Below are positions 25,569 through 33,877 of a stretch of 64,000 bases of DNA, piece after piece. Source of the DNA: Cytophagales bacterium. Its GTDB lineage: Bacteria; Bacteroidota; Bacteroidia; Cytophagales; Cyclobacteriaceae. The translations under genes and the position numbers were made by a program. How positions within the stretch are numbered: position 1 is the stretch's first letter; every line of letters starts with the position of its first letter. The stretch lies in NCBI GenBank assembly GCA_022360015.1, contig JAKSDQ010000153.1, positions 124,001 to 188,000 of the forward strand, written 5' to 3'. The notes below the pieces were generated by a model. The model saw only the letters and a list, made by a program, of their open reading frames with translations. It was not told where the DNA came from and searched no databases.

Positions 25569-26879
25569 TCATTCAATGCCCAGACGCTTCTGGATTCTTT
25601 CCAGGGAAAGTCCTTTGGTTTCAGGCATCAATTTCCATACAAAGATGAGTTGCAGGAACATCATGACCCCGAAAAATCCGAAAATCGGCCCCTGGTCATT
25701 GATGAACAGATTGGCAAAATAGGGAAAAACATTGGCAATAATTGCCGCAAACATCCAGTGTGTAAAACTTCCGAATGACTGCCCGTAGGCCCGTACCGTG
25801 TTGGGGAATATTTCAGATATAAACACCCAGATAACCGCTCCTTGCGACATGGCAAAAAAGGCAATGTAAATGAAGAAAAACAGGTAGATCTCATCAAAAT
25901 CCCTGGAAATGTAAACTGAAATCAACAGCAATGATAACATCAACCCAATCGATCCTATGTACATTAAAGTTTTTCTTCCGGCTTTGTCAATCACTGACAT
26001 TCCCAATACTGTAAATACCAGGTTAATCAATCCGATGCCAGCCGTTGAAAGCAAAGAGGAGTCAGTAGCCAATCCTGCGGCGTTGAATATTCTGGGGGCA
26101 AAATAAATGATCGCATTAATACCTGACATTTGATTAAAAAAGGCAAACAAAAATACCAGTATGACGGGTCTGCTGAATTTGTCGGAAAATAGTTTTTCCT
26201 TAACACTGATTACTGACGCTTTTATAGCCAGGATAGACTCATCGACACTTTCCGGATCCATGCTGGCAAGGATATCCTTCGCACCCGCTTCATTGTTTTG
26301 ATGGAGCAATAACCACCTGGGACTTTCAGGGATAAAATTCACCAAAACACCATATATAAACGCCGGAAAGGCCTCGACAGCAAGCATCCACCGCCAATCA
26401 TTTTCTGAAGTGCCTTCCAAAAAATAATTGGATACAAAGGCGATCATTATGCCAAATACAATATTAAACTGAAACAAAGCTACCAGCCTGCCACGGAATT
26501 TTGCCGGGGAGATTTCGGAGATGTACATAGGTGCCGTAACCGAGGCCACCCCTACGCCAAGCCCGCCTAAAAAGCGGAAAGACATGAACGAATACACTTC
26601 AGGAGCCAATGCAGAGCCTAAGGCTGAGATCAAGTATAAAAATCCCACCAGGATAAGGGTCTTTTTCCTTCCGATTATTTCAGACGGGTAACCCGCTACA
26701 AGTGAACCTATTACAGTACCATAGAGGGCAATTGCCACCGCCAATCCATGGGTCAGATCACTTAATCCCCATAATTTTTGAATGTCTTGCTCAGCCCCTG
26801 AAATTACAGCCGTGTCGAAGCCAAATAGAAAACCACCCAGGGCGGCTACTATGGCATTGAAGAATACAAATTTTTTCAA
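25569..26879 (-). CDS. Sugar porter (MFS) transporter
   Basis: A 436-residue twelve-span transporter of the sugar-porter family (XylE/GlcP/GLUT-like), expected to import a monosaccharide with H+. Motifs: GFDTAVISGA in TM1, GRKKTL in the loop after TM2, RFLGGLGVGVASV in TM4, PESPRWLLL after TM6, NQMSGINAIIYFAP in TM7, DKAGRKTLM and the closing PETKGLSLE. The frame is closed by TAA just upstream, and TM1 starts right after the first codon, so the TTG at 26877-26879 must be the start. Substrate specificity cannot be assigned; no sugar-catabolic genes are adjacent. Confidence 0.93.
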   Translation of the reverse strand: MKKFVFFNAIVAALGGFLFGFDTAVISGAEQDIQKLWGLSDLTHGLAVAIALYGTVIGSLVAGYPSEIIGRKKTLILVGFLYLISALGSALAPEVYSFMSFRFLGGLGVGVASVTAPMYISEISPAKFRGRLVALFQFNIVFGIMIAFVSNYFLEGTSENDWRWMLAVEAFPAFIYGVLVNFIPESPRWLLLHQNNEAGAKDILASMDPESVDESILAIKASVISVKEKLFSDKFSRPVILVFLFAFFNQMSGINAIIYFAPRIFNAAGLATDSSLLSTAGIGLINLVFTVLGMSVIDKAGRKTLMYIGSIGLMLSLLLISVYISRDFDEIYLFFFIYIAFFAMSQGAVIWVFISEIFPNTVRAYGQSFGSFTHWMFAAIIANVFPYFANLFINDQGPIFGFFGVMMFLQLIFVWKLMPETKGLSLERIQKRLGIE

Positions 26880-26985
26880 AGTCTCTGTTTATTAAGGTTG
26901 GTGTTGGATGAATCTTGCCTTTTAATCCTCTTAAAAAATCATGAAACACTTAATTAAATAAAGTTTTGACTAAATCAAAAGTTAT

Positions 26986-29442
26986 TCATTCATATTTTAA
27001 AGCATCCACAGGGTTATGGCGTGACGCCTTAATGGTGTGATAACAGACGGTGATTGTTGCGATTAATACAACGAGGATAAGAGGAAAAGCAAAAAACCAC
27101 CAGGTAATGTCCACCGCAAAAGCATAATAGTTTAGCCAGTGTCTGATTCCAAAATAGGCGACAGGTACAGCCAATACAGCCGCAAAAACTATCAGAGATA
27201 AAAAATCTCCGGATATCAACTTTACTATGCCAGTAGCAGAAGCGCCCAGTACCTTGCGAATCCCGATTTCCCTTTTTCTTTGGGTGGTGGCATAGGCCGA
27301 TAACCCGAATAAACCGAGACAGGCTATGAACGTCGCTAAGGCGGAAAAAAGTCCCAAAGTTTGGGCCAGCTTCAAATCGGGTCGGTACTGATCGTTAAAA
27401 GTATCTTTTAACAGAAAAAAGTCAAAGGGGTTATCAGGAAAAAACCGTATCCAATTTTCCCGGATCAGGGATAAAGCTGAGGCTATTATGGCTTCTGCTT
27501 CTGAAGGGGTGGTATTATGAATGTTCAAATCGATGGTGTAAAAAATACTGTCCCTGTTATTGACTGTAAATATGGCAGGCCGGATAGGGTGGCGCAGTGA
27601 CTGTTGATGAAAATCTTTTACAACGCCAATTATCCTGCATTGGTTTTCACCCCAGAAAACTATTTCGTCGATGGCTTCTTCCGAAGACTGAAAACCCAGC
27701 GTCTTCACCGCTTCTTCGTTAATGATGACATTTTCAATTTTGGATCCGAACCGGACTCCCGGCTGATCTTCCGGCAAAAATCCCCGGCCAGTCACCACTT
27801 TCAGATCGTACATATCGAAAAAGTCACTATCAATGACATAGACAGCCAGGTTTTTATAGGCTTCTTTGCTTTCATTTTGTTTTCTCACTTCTGCAAACCA
27901 GTCATGTTCCAGACCCGGCACCATACCTGATATGCTCACCTGGCGAATGTTCGCAAAATTTCTTAATTCTTTCTTAAAACTTGCCAGTTTTGTAATGTAG
28001 GTTGAATCTACATTTGACGGTGTTTTTACCACTATCTTCTGCCCCAGGTCAATACCTAAATCCTGACCCTGCATGTATTTAAACTGGCTGTAAACCGTAA
28101 ATATTCCGATCATTAAACAAACTGCAATGGTAAATTGAAAAACCACCAGGGCTTTGCGCAACCACGAGCCTTTGGTTGTACCGGAAAACCTCCCTTTCAG
28201 CACAGCGGTTAACCTAAAAGATGACAGAAAATATGCCTGGTACAGGCTGAATACAATGCCCAGACCGAAAAATATGGCTATCACCTGCCAGGCGCCATCT
28301 TTCGCAAGCATGAGCTCGTTGCCAAAAAGGTAGTCCTGTACCGGAGCTATGAAAAAAATCAAATGCCTTGTAAGCAATGCCATCACGGTACTTACTGTCA
28401 GGATTAAAAACGTTTCAATCAAACATTGGCTGATCAGTTGGTAACGATTGGCCCCGGAAATTTTCCTCAAGCCAAACTCTTTTATCCTTTCCAGATACCG
28501 GGCAGTAGTCAAATTGAGGTAATTAATCCACGCCAGGATCATGATAAAAAAAGCCAGCACTACCAGAAAAAAGATCGTATCGGAACTACCGGCGGCTTCA
28601 GCCTCGTCCTGCATGCCGGCATTTAAATGGATATCTTCTAACGCCTGGATTTTAAAGCAAACAAAATCATCAGAGACGCCAGCCCTTCCCTGATCGAAAA
28701 GAGCCAGTTTTTTTTCCAGGTCTTCCGTATGGGCGGCTTCGCTCAACCTGATGTAAGTATAAAACGCTTCCATATCCCTGTCTTCATTTTCAAAACCCTG
28801 CAAAGATTTGATAGAAAGCAGGATCTCAGGTTTAAGATGGGAGTTTTTCGGAATATCTTTCATTACCCCGGTCACTACGTAATCTGCATGGTAGGAACTG
28901 CTTTTAAGGGTCAACACCTTTCCGATAGGATCTTCATTGCCAAAATATTTTTCAGCGGTCTTTTCTGAAATTACAGCGGCGTGGGGGTCTTTCAGAGCCG
29001 TCAGCGCATCGCCCTGAAGCAATGGAAAAGAGAAAACAGAAAAAAAAGACGGATCTGCATAAAAAAGGTGGGATTCGTTGAAGATTTTGGGGCGGTCTTT
29101 TCCATCCCTGTAAATCAGTGCACATGAGAACTGGATCCGGGAATATGGGTGCAGCCTGGTTAATTGCTCCACTTCCGGAAAGTTACTTTTTAAGGCCGAT
29201 CCAATGTTAAATGTACTCAAGGAAGATTGGCGCGCACTTTCCTTGGCGCCGTAGTGGGAAGTAACCCGATAAATAAACTTTCGGTGGTCATGAAAATCGT
29301 CATAGCTCAATTCGAATCTCACATACTGCCCTATCAAAAGACTACTTAAAATACCTATCAATAGCCCGAATATATTAATAACCGAAACAGGTTTATTTTT
29401 CCATAAATTCCGCCAGCCAACAATAAGGTAGTTTTTTATCAT
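26986..29442 (-). CDS. FtsX/MacB-type ABC transporter permease
   Basis: An 818-residue permease of the type abundant in Cytophagales: an N-terminal span (PVSVINIFGLLIGILSSLLIG), a large periplasmic MacB-like core (YADPSFFSVFSFPLLQGD, AVISEKTAEKYFGNEDPIGK), a first FtsX module of three spans (about 285-430), a second periplasmic domain, then the C-terminal FtsX module (SALATFIACLGLFGLSAYAT, KREIGIRKVLGAS) ending HNPVDALKYE. Such proteins act with a separate LolD-like ATPase in mechanotransmission or export across the envelope. No ATPase gene is adjacent, so the partner is elsewhere. An unrelated fragment of a second FtsX gene lies at 35195. Confidence 0.9.
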   Translation of the reverse strand: MIKNYLIVGWRNLWKNKPVSVINIFGLLIGILSSLLIGQYVRFELSYDDFHDHRKFIYRVTSHYGAKESARQSSLSTFNIGSALKSNFPEVEQLTRLHPYSRIQFSCALIYRDGKDRPKIFNESHLFYADPSFFSVFSFPLLQGDALTALKDPHAAVISEKTAEKYFGNEDPIGKVLTLKSSSYHADYVVTGVMKDIPKNSHLKPEILLSIKSLQGFENEDRDMEAFYTYIRLSEAAHTEDLEKKLALFDQGRAGVSDDFVCFKIQALEDIHLNAGMQDEAEAAGSSDTIFFLVVLAFFIMILAWINYLNLTTARYLERIKEFGLRKISGANRYQLISQCLIETFLILTVSTVMALLTRHLIFFIAPVQDYLFGNELMLAKDGAWQVIAIFFGLGIVFSLYQAYFLSSFRLTAVLKGRFSGTTKGSWLRKALVVFQFTIAVCLMIGIFTVYSQFKYMQGQDLGIDLGQKIVVKTPSNVDSTYITKLASFKKELRNFANIRQVSISGMVPGLEHDWFAEVRKQNESKEAYKNLAVYVIDSDFFDMYDLKVVTGRGFLPEDQPGVRFGSKIENVIINEEAVKTLGFQSSEEAIDEIVFWGENQCRIIGVVKDFHQQSLRHPIRPAIFTVNNRDSIFYTIDLNIHNTTPSEAEAIIASALSLIRENWIRFFPDNPFDFFLLKDTFNDQYRPDLKLAQTLGLFSALATFIACLGLFGLSAYATTQRKREIGIRKVLGASATGIVKLISGDFLSLIVFAAVLAVPVAYFGIRHWLNYYAFAVDITWWFFAFPLILVVLIATITVCYHTIKASRHNPVDALKYE

Positions 29443-29466
29443 GATGCATACAATGTTTTACAGCTA

Positions 29467-30021
29467 TTAACGCCAGTCCCATTTCAATATTTCCCATTTT
29501 TCCCCATCTTCTGTGGCATATTCCAGGATTGTTTCAAAACCTGCCTTTTCATGCGCTTTTAAAGAGCGGGGGTTTCTGACAGACACTTCGGTTATAACCA
29601 ATGGGAAAATGGGTTGCATCTCTTGCTTCATTTTTTCATATAATCCATAAAACACGCCCTGACCGCGATAGCCTTTGGCGATACATATCTGGCCTATTAC
29701 AAAATAATCGATGGCCGCAAGTGGCTGTCCTTTGTGTTCCAGGTGGTCTATTTGATCAAACATTGGGATTAGTACGGGGATCTGATTTTTGAATTTCTTT
29801 AACATCACAAGGGCATAAGCTATCAGCTTTTCCTGCTCCTTGGCTATGATATGAGAAAACGGATTATTCATGGCTTGCAGCAGTGACAAGTTATGCCTCA
29901 CAGTGACAAAACCTTGTTCCTGTAATTCCGATGACGAAATGTTTTCAGGGCGGTTGGCAGCCTGAAGGCTCAGGATTTGTTCCAAATCCGTGGTATTATT
30001 GGCCTTATGAAACGATATCAT
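29467..30021 (-). CDS. GNAT-family N-acetyltransferase
   Basis: A 184-residue cytosolic protein with a GNAT fold. The acetyl-CoA binding motif A is IGQICIAKGYRGQGVFYGLYEKMKQ, of which GYRGQGVFYGLY is the pyrophosphate loop, and the later strand VRNPRSLKAHEKAGFE carries the conserved N-x-x-(S/A)-x-x-x-x-x-x-x-GF motif. The substrate is unknown. It lies 24 bp upstream of the FtsX permease gene on the same strand and 25 bp after lspA, so the three may be co-transcribed. Confidence 0.88.
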   Translation of the reverse strand: MISFHKANNTTDLEQILSLQAANRPENISSSELQEQGFVTVRHNLSLLQAMNNPFSHIIAKEQEKLIAYALVMLKKFKNQIPVLIPMFDQIDHLEHKGQPLAAIDYFVIGQICIAKGYRGQGVFYGLYEKMKQEMQPIFPLVITEVSVRNPRSLKAHEKAGFETILEYATEDGEKWEILKWDWR

Positions 30022-30046
30022 TGTTTTAATTGATGACTTTAGCTAG

Positions 30047-30583
30047 TTAATCGCCGGTTTTTATGGAGTGCTCGTCAATATCGTTACTGTTTTTGAAGAT
30101 TTGTTGAAATGAAAGCAACACAATCCCTGTCATGATCGAGACATCTGCCATGTTGAAAACCCCGGTACTGACTATCCCCAAATCAATGTGTAAAAAATCA
30201 GTGACCGAGCTATACCTGATCCTGTCAACCACGTTGCCAATTCCCCCACCAATCATAAAGCATAAACCCACTATGGCATAGTAGTCAAGATTGATCCTGG
30301 TCAGCAATATAAAAAAAGCCATTATCAATACCAATGAAGGTAAGAAGGAAAAAATTATTTTCTTTACCATCGGTGGAAAACCCGAACCAAATCCCAGAAA
30401 AGCGCCTGTATTTTCTACTTTTGTCAATGTAAAATAGTCGTTTATCAATGATATCCTTTGATTATATCCGATCCTGTCTCTGACCAGATTTTTTGAAATT
30501 TGATCACACCCCAGGTTGATCATGATAACCAGGGTAATTAAGACCATCCTTAAGACATACTTACGTGATATATAATGAAACAT
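30047..30583 (-). CDS. lspA: Lipoprotein signal peptidase (signal peptidase II)
   Basis: A 178-residue inner-membrane aspartyl protease that removes signal peptides from prolipoproteins. The conserved motifs are GCDQISKNLV, VENTGAFLGFGSG, GGGIGNVVDRI with the first catalytic Asp, and FNMADVSIMTG with the second. Four membrane spans are predicted. The C-terminal polar tail (NSNDIDEHSIKTGD) extends slightly beyond many homologues. It clearly starts at the ATG at 30583. It is the first gene of a probable lspA-GNAT-permease transcript. Confidence 0.95.
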   Translation of the reverse strand: MFHYISRKYVLRMVLITLVIMINLGCDQISKNLVRDRIGYNQRISLINDYFTLTKVENTGAFLGFGSGFPPMVKKIIFSFLPSLVLIMAFFILLTRINLDYYAIVGLCFMIGGGIGNVVDRIRYSSVTDFLHIDLGIVSTGVFNMADVSIMTGIVLLSFQQIFKNSNDIDEHSIKTGD

Positions 30584-31067
30584 TAATCGCGGTAATCCGA
30601 AGCTTATAATTCAAAATCATCTTTTAAGCAAGAAAATTAGGTATTAATTACCATACAGACAAGTCCATTTGCGCAAACAAACATATCCCAGCCTCATACA
30701 TTTAAGTAAAAAGTGGCAGGTGGCTTTTAACAATTCATACAGTAACAGTAACATTGCCTTTTTTTATTTATCAGTTGGTTTTAAAAGACTGAGTTTAAAA
30801 TGTATTGGCAATTAAGTGATGAGGGGTGACAACGTTATGTCAGTAGTTTTGAAATTTTTTTAGGAGATTGGGAGGGTTTTGGAATGATTGGAGTAGCGGA
30901 GTATATGGTGGAGATAATGGAATAGCGGAGTATAGGGGTAGTCGAATAATGTAATGGTAGAATATTAGGTTGATGAAGAAATGGCTGAAAGTTCTACGAA
31001 TCTAGGGTGAAATAATGTAATGGTGGAATATTAGAGGGCTGGAATGGTAGGGGGGTGGCGGGATGGA
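30584..31067. other. Intergenic region with G-rich, C-poor direct repeats
   Basis: About 30840-31067 is strikingly G-rich and C-poor on the plus strand. It contains two 24-bp copies (30945-30968 and 31011-31034, AATAATGTAATGGTAGAATA with one mismatch over 24 bp) and two copies of TAGCGGAGTATA (30894-30905 and 30923-30934). No gene is seen. Confidence 0.6.
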
Positions 31068-31069
31068 AT

Positions 31070-31097
31070 AAAAAAAAGCCTTAATAAAATTAAGGCT
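31070..31097 (-). terminator. Rho-independent terminator after the cold-shock gene
   Basis: On the minus strand AGCCTTAAT-TTT-ATTAAGGCT forms a perfect 9-bp stem with a 3-nt loop, followed by TTTTTTT. It lies 30 bp beyond the cold-shock stop codon. Confidence 0.9.
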
Positions 31098-31126
31098 AAA
31101 GCTTCCAAAGTGTGTATATAATTAAA

Positions 31127-31318
31127 CTACGAGAGCTTAACATTTACTGCATTCAGACCTTTTTTTCCTTCCTGTAAATCAAAGGTAACTCTGTCATTTT
31201 CTCTGATTTCATCGACAAGACCTGTTACATGAACAAAGTATTCCTTGTCGGATTCTTGATCCTTAATGAATCCAAATCCTTTGGAGTCGTTAAAGAATTT
31301 TACTGTTCCGGTATACAT
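31127..31318 (-). CDS. Cold-shock domain protein (CspA family)
   Basis: A 63-residue single-domain RNA chaperone. The RNA-binding motifs are RNP1 KGFGFIKD and RNP2 EYFVHV; the usual opening GTVKFFNDSKGFGFI is present. Length and motifs are typical of CspA-type proteins in Bacteroidota. A -7 element about 105 bp upstream predicts a leader of about 100 nt, consistent with post-transcriptional cold regulation, and a strong terminator follows, so it is a single-gene unit. Confidence 0.94.
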   Translation of the reverse strand: MYTGTVKFFNDSKGFGFIKDQESDKEYFVHVTGLVDEIRENDRVTFDLQEGKKGLNAVNVKLS

Positions 31319-31422
31319 AATAGTTATTTATTTTTCTAAAGGGCAAAAAGGGTAATTCAAAAATACTTCACACGGGCATCAGAATTAATCTAAGTTGTTA
31401 CCTTTAGAGATTGTTAATGGTA

Positions 31423-31447
31423 CAAATGTAATTTAAAAAATAACAAA
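31423..31447 (-). promoter_or_regulatory. Candidate promoter of the cold-shock gene
   Basis: The minus strand reads TACATTTG at 31423-31430 (perfect TAnnTTTG). A TTTG at 31444-31447 is only 13 nt upstream, shorter than the usual spacing of about 19, so the -33 element is doubtful. The predicted leader is about 100 nt. Confidence 0.4.
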
Positions 31448-31583
31448 TGAGTAATTATCCGGGCATTTATTCACTATCAATAATGCAGATAAAGATCCGT
31501 CAGGCTTGCAGAGACAAGCGATCGACTTTACAGGAAGGCCAACCACCTGCTGCCGGTTGCGTGCGCCGGGGACTCCATTGGGT

Positions 31584-31691
31584 TTAACCTTCAGGGTATT
31601 TTTTGGCAATCATTTGAACGGAACTTGTGATCATTTCCTTGAGAATATCCCGGTTGATAGCTGCCAAAACCAACAATGCTGCTTCCCCACA
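31584..31691 (-). pseudogene. Possible C-terminal gene remnant
   Basis: The frame before a TAA at 31584 reads GEAALLVLAAINRDILKEM and ITSSVQMIAKKYPEG, an amphipathic, protein-like C-terminus with no start codon. Its upstream side runs into the AATTGTC-type repeat. I cannot name the family; a chance open frame is also possible. Confidence 0.3.
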
Positions 31692-31706
31692 TTTTCGGTT
31701 CTTCGC

Positions 31707-31731
31707 AATTGACAATGAACAATCGACAATT
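31707..31731. repeat. Dispersed AATTGACAATT-type repeat, copy 4
   Basis: AATTGACAATGAACAATCGA, just beyond the methyltransferase stop, uses the same degenerate unit as the copies near 13.2, 13.4 and 19.1 kb. A fifth minimal copy (CAATTGTCAATT) is at 33697-33710. Confidence 0.5.
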
Positions 31732-31749
31732 ATAAAAGCATTCTGAGTT

Positions 31750-33387
31750 TCATAAATATGATTCGGATTTCAGTAAATTGATGCTAACAGTTGCTAACTC
31801 CGAGTCAGGAAACTTGTAATGGTGTTGATGGTCGGGGAAAAGGCCGGCCTCGGCGGCGGCTTTCAGAAAACAATCCAGTTCGAGAATATACTGGTCTGAA
31901 AAACCATGAGTGGCATCATAGGCAGTAGCAGGCGTTTTCCCTAAATTAGATGCCACCAACTCTGGTGGGATGGTGTGTAATTCTATAACCAGCAAACCAA
32001 ATCGTTTTACATAAGGTGTCCACTTTTTAAGATGATTGACCAGGTTTTCCTCTACCGCATTGTTGGACAACTTTTCTCCTCGGAAGGAAAAAGCCCCGGT
32101 AGAGCTGCTATTTCTGTCAGGGTTTATCTTTGCGGGCGGCGTGTAGATCCTGTTATGGTCCAGAAATGACCGCACATGCAACAAGTCTTTCAGGTCAATC
32201 TCATATTTGGTTTTGATATTTCCGGCCAACAGGTCTGGCTGCCCGATATCACCCCAAACCACCTTAGCCCAGATATCTGCCTGGTTTAGCGTATTCCTGG
32301 TGGCCGAAAGTGCTGCTTCATTAAAATCAGCGCCAATAATAAACAGGGGGTGTTCATCCAGCAGTTTTCCGCGAAGTGTCCGCCTGTAAATGACTTCAAA
32401 AATATGTACGAGTAAAGTTCCGTCCCCGCAACCCATGTCAATGAATCCTTTGGGTTGTTCATGGATAGGTTTATTAAATATATTTAAAATAACATCATCG
32501 ATTTTCATAAAATACCCACTATGTGCACTGCCACTACCCCATACATTCATTCTGCGGTTGACGTGTATTTCCTGGGAGTCGTCAGGTTTATCCCATAGAA
32601 TTCCGGGATTTCCAAAAATCAGGTCGCTCAATTGCAGAAAGGTAGGAAGATACGAGACAGTAACTCCAAAGGCACCGGCCCTTTTGGCAAAAAAAACACC
32701 TTCAGAAGTAAAATTATAGGTATTCTCTTTCTCACTGAACCAACCCAGGTTTTTGAAATACCTGACGATCTCTCTGAATTCATCGTGATACTCTGTAAAC
32801 TCTTCCACTTCAAAAGGCGCAACCGTAAAGTATTTGTTAAATAAACCACTAATACCCAAGCTAACGATTAGCGGTCCCGCAAGCGCTCCTTCCATATGTT
32901 GCAGGATTTGCTGCTGCACCTCCTTTTTCTTCGCATCTCCCGAGTGTTTTATGTTAAAACTATTGCCGGATCGCTCAAACAAAGCGCTGAGCCTGGTAAA
33001 TACGCCGGTTGGGAATCCATTCATAATGTAATCTTCCATATGAACAGCATCCGGAATGAAGGCCACCAAATCACTGAATAAATGAAAGTATGAAATCGCT
33101 GTTTTTCCCCTGGGTGTCAAACAAAAGAAAATATCACCACTACGCTCATGATACTGCTGCCCCATCCAACCCTGCGAACACATGACCCTTAATGCCACAT
33201 TTAAATACCCCTCGTTAGCCTTCAATGTCTTCGTCAACTCCTGCAACGAATGTTCCTTCATATCACTCAGTCGATCAAATACTTTATGTTCATAAAGAGC
33301 AAAAGCCGTAGGTACGCATACAATACCATCCAGATATCTGAAAATCTTCGCCCTTAGCTGTCTTTTCGATGCTTTAGTCAATGTCAT
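31750..33387 (-). CDS. Class I SAM-dependent methyltransferase, multidomain (AprA/polyketide-type)
   Basis: A 545-residue cytosolic protein. The first about 110 residues resemble a winged-helix dimerisation region of O-methyltransferases (LDGIVCVPTAFALYEHKVFD, LQELTKTLKANEGYLNVALR), and a second helical segment follows (about 160-260). The catalytic Rossmann domain holds motif I, FIDMGCGDGTLLVHI (about residues 320-335), then IIGADFNEAAL and DLLHVRSFLDHNRIY. This layout recalls methyltransferases attached to polyketide synthases (AprA-related), but no PKS or NRPS gene is adjacent. The substrate is unknown. It is transcribed alone; upstream lies the C-rich tract. Confidence 0.8.
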   Translation of the reverse strand: MTLTKASKRQLRAKIFRYLDGIVCVPTAFALYEHKVFDRLSDMKEHSLQELTKTLKANEGYLNVALRVMCSQGWMGQQYHERSGDIFFCLTPRGKTAISYFHLFSDLVAFIPDAVHMEDYIMNGFPTGVFTRLSALFERSGNSFNIKHSGDAKKKEVQQQILQHMEGALAGPLIVSLGISGLFNKYFTVAPFEVEEFTEYHDEFREIVRYFKNLGWFSEKENTYNFTSEGVFFAKRAGAFGVTVSYLPTFLQLSDLIFGNPGILWDKPDDSQEIHVNRRMNVWGSGSAHSGYFMKIDDVILNIFNKPIHEQPKGFIDMGCGDGTLLVHIFEVIYRRTLRGKLLDEHPLFIIGADFNEAALSATRNTLNQADIWAKVVWGDIGQPDLLAGNIKTKYEIDLKDLLHVRSFLDHNRIYTPPAKINPDRNSSSTGAFSFRGEKLSNNAVEENLVNHLKKWTPYVKRFGLLVIELHTIPPELVASNLGKTPATAYDATHGFSDQYILELDCFLKAAAEAGLFPDHQHHYKFPDSELATVSINLLKSESYL

Positions 33388-33480
33388 TTATTTCCCCTGT
33401 TGCAATTAACTTTGCTGCTGACTGGTCGTTAAACAACCAAAAATAATCATTTACGATTTCCTGTAACAGCTAACTCCACA

Positions 33481-33800
33481 AAACTTTATGCCACTCCCCA
33501 AGTTTCATCATCCCACAAAAAAATCCTATCCATCTAACCCAAAAACCAACCCCCGTACCCTACCCAACTCCCAACCTCACCCCCAAAACCCCCACAATCC
33601 TCCAATACCCCCTCCCATCCACCCAATCAACCAACCAAAAACCACCTACCCTAGCTAACCCCCAAAAACCCCACCCATCCACACCTCCAAAAATTCTCAA
33701 TTGTCAATTAAACCCATTTCACCCCAAACACATTACAACACCCCACCCCCCTTCCCAAAAAACACAAAAAATCCTTCCTCAAATCTCAACGATTTCTTTC
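33481..33800. repeat. Strand-asymmetric C-rich tract with two G-quadruplex motifs
   Basis: For about 300 bp the plus strand has almost no G and many C-runs. On the minus strand two canonical quadruplex patterns occur (four runs of at least three G, loops up to 7 nt): 33563-33593 with loops 4, 7 and 4, and 33649-33676 with loops 1, 5 and 7. The tract fills the divergent spacer between the methyltransferase and the substrate-binding gene and runs into the 5' part of an open frame that is not translated from there. Confidence 0.7.
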
Positions 33801-33877
33801 CTTTGCAATCCAAACAACAAACCCTCCATCATTTTGAACTATCATTAATTGTTATTGCTTTCCCTACATATTGTCCT

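Larger units (their letters stand above)
31319..31749. other. 431-bp intergenic region
   Basis: It holds the cold-shock promoter, a possible minus-strand gene remnant (31584-31691) and a short AATTGACAATG repeat (31707-31731). A plus-strand frame at 31506-31712 is not gene-like. Confidence 0.5.

Noticed and set aside
31506-31712. 68-codon plus-strand frame
   Set aside because: Cys/Arg-rich, no family, antisense to a more protein-like remnant.
33701-33877. 59-codon N-terminal extension of the substrate-binding-like protein
   Set aside because: It starts at TTG, translates the C-rich tract into Pro/Thr/Asn-rich sequence and precedes the true first strand of the fold at the ATG 33878.
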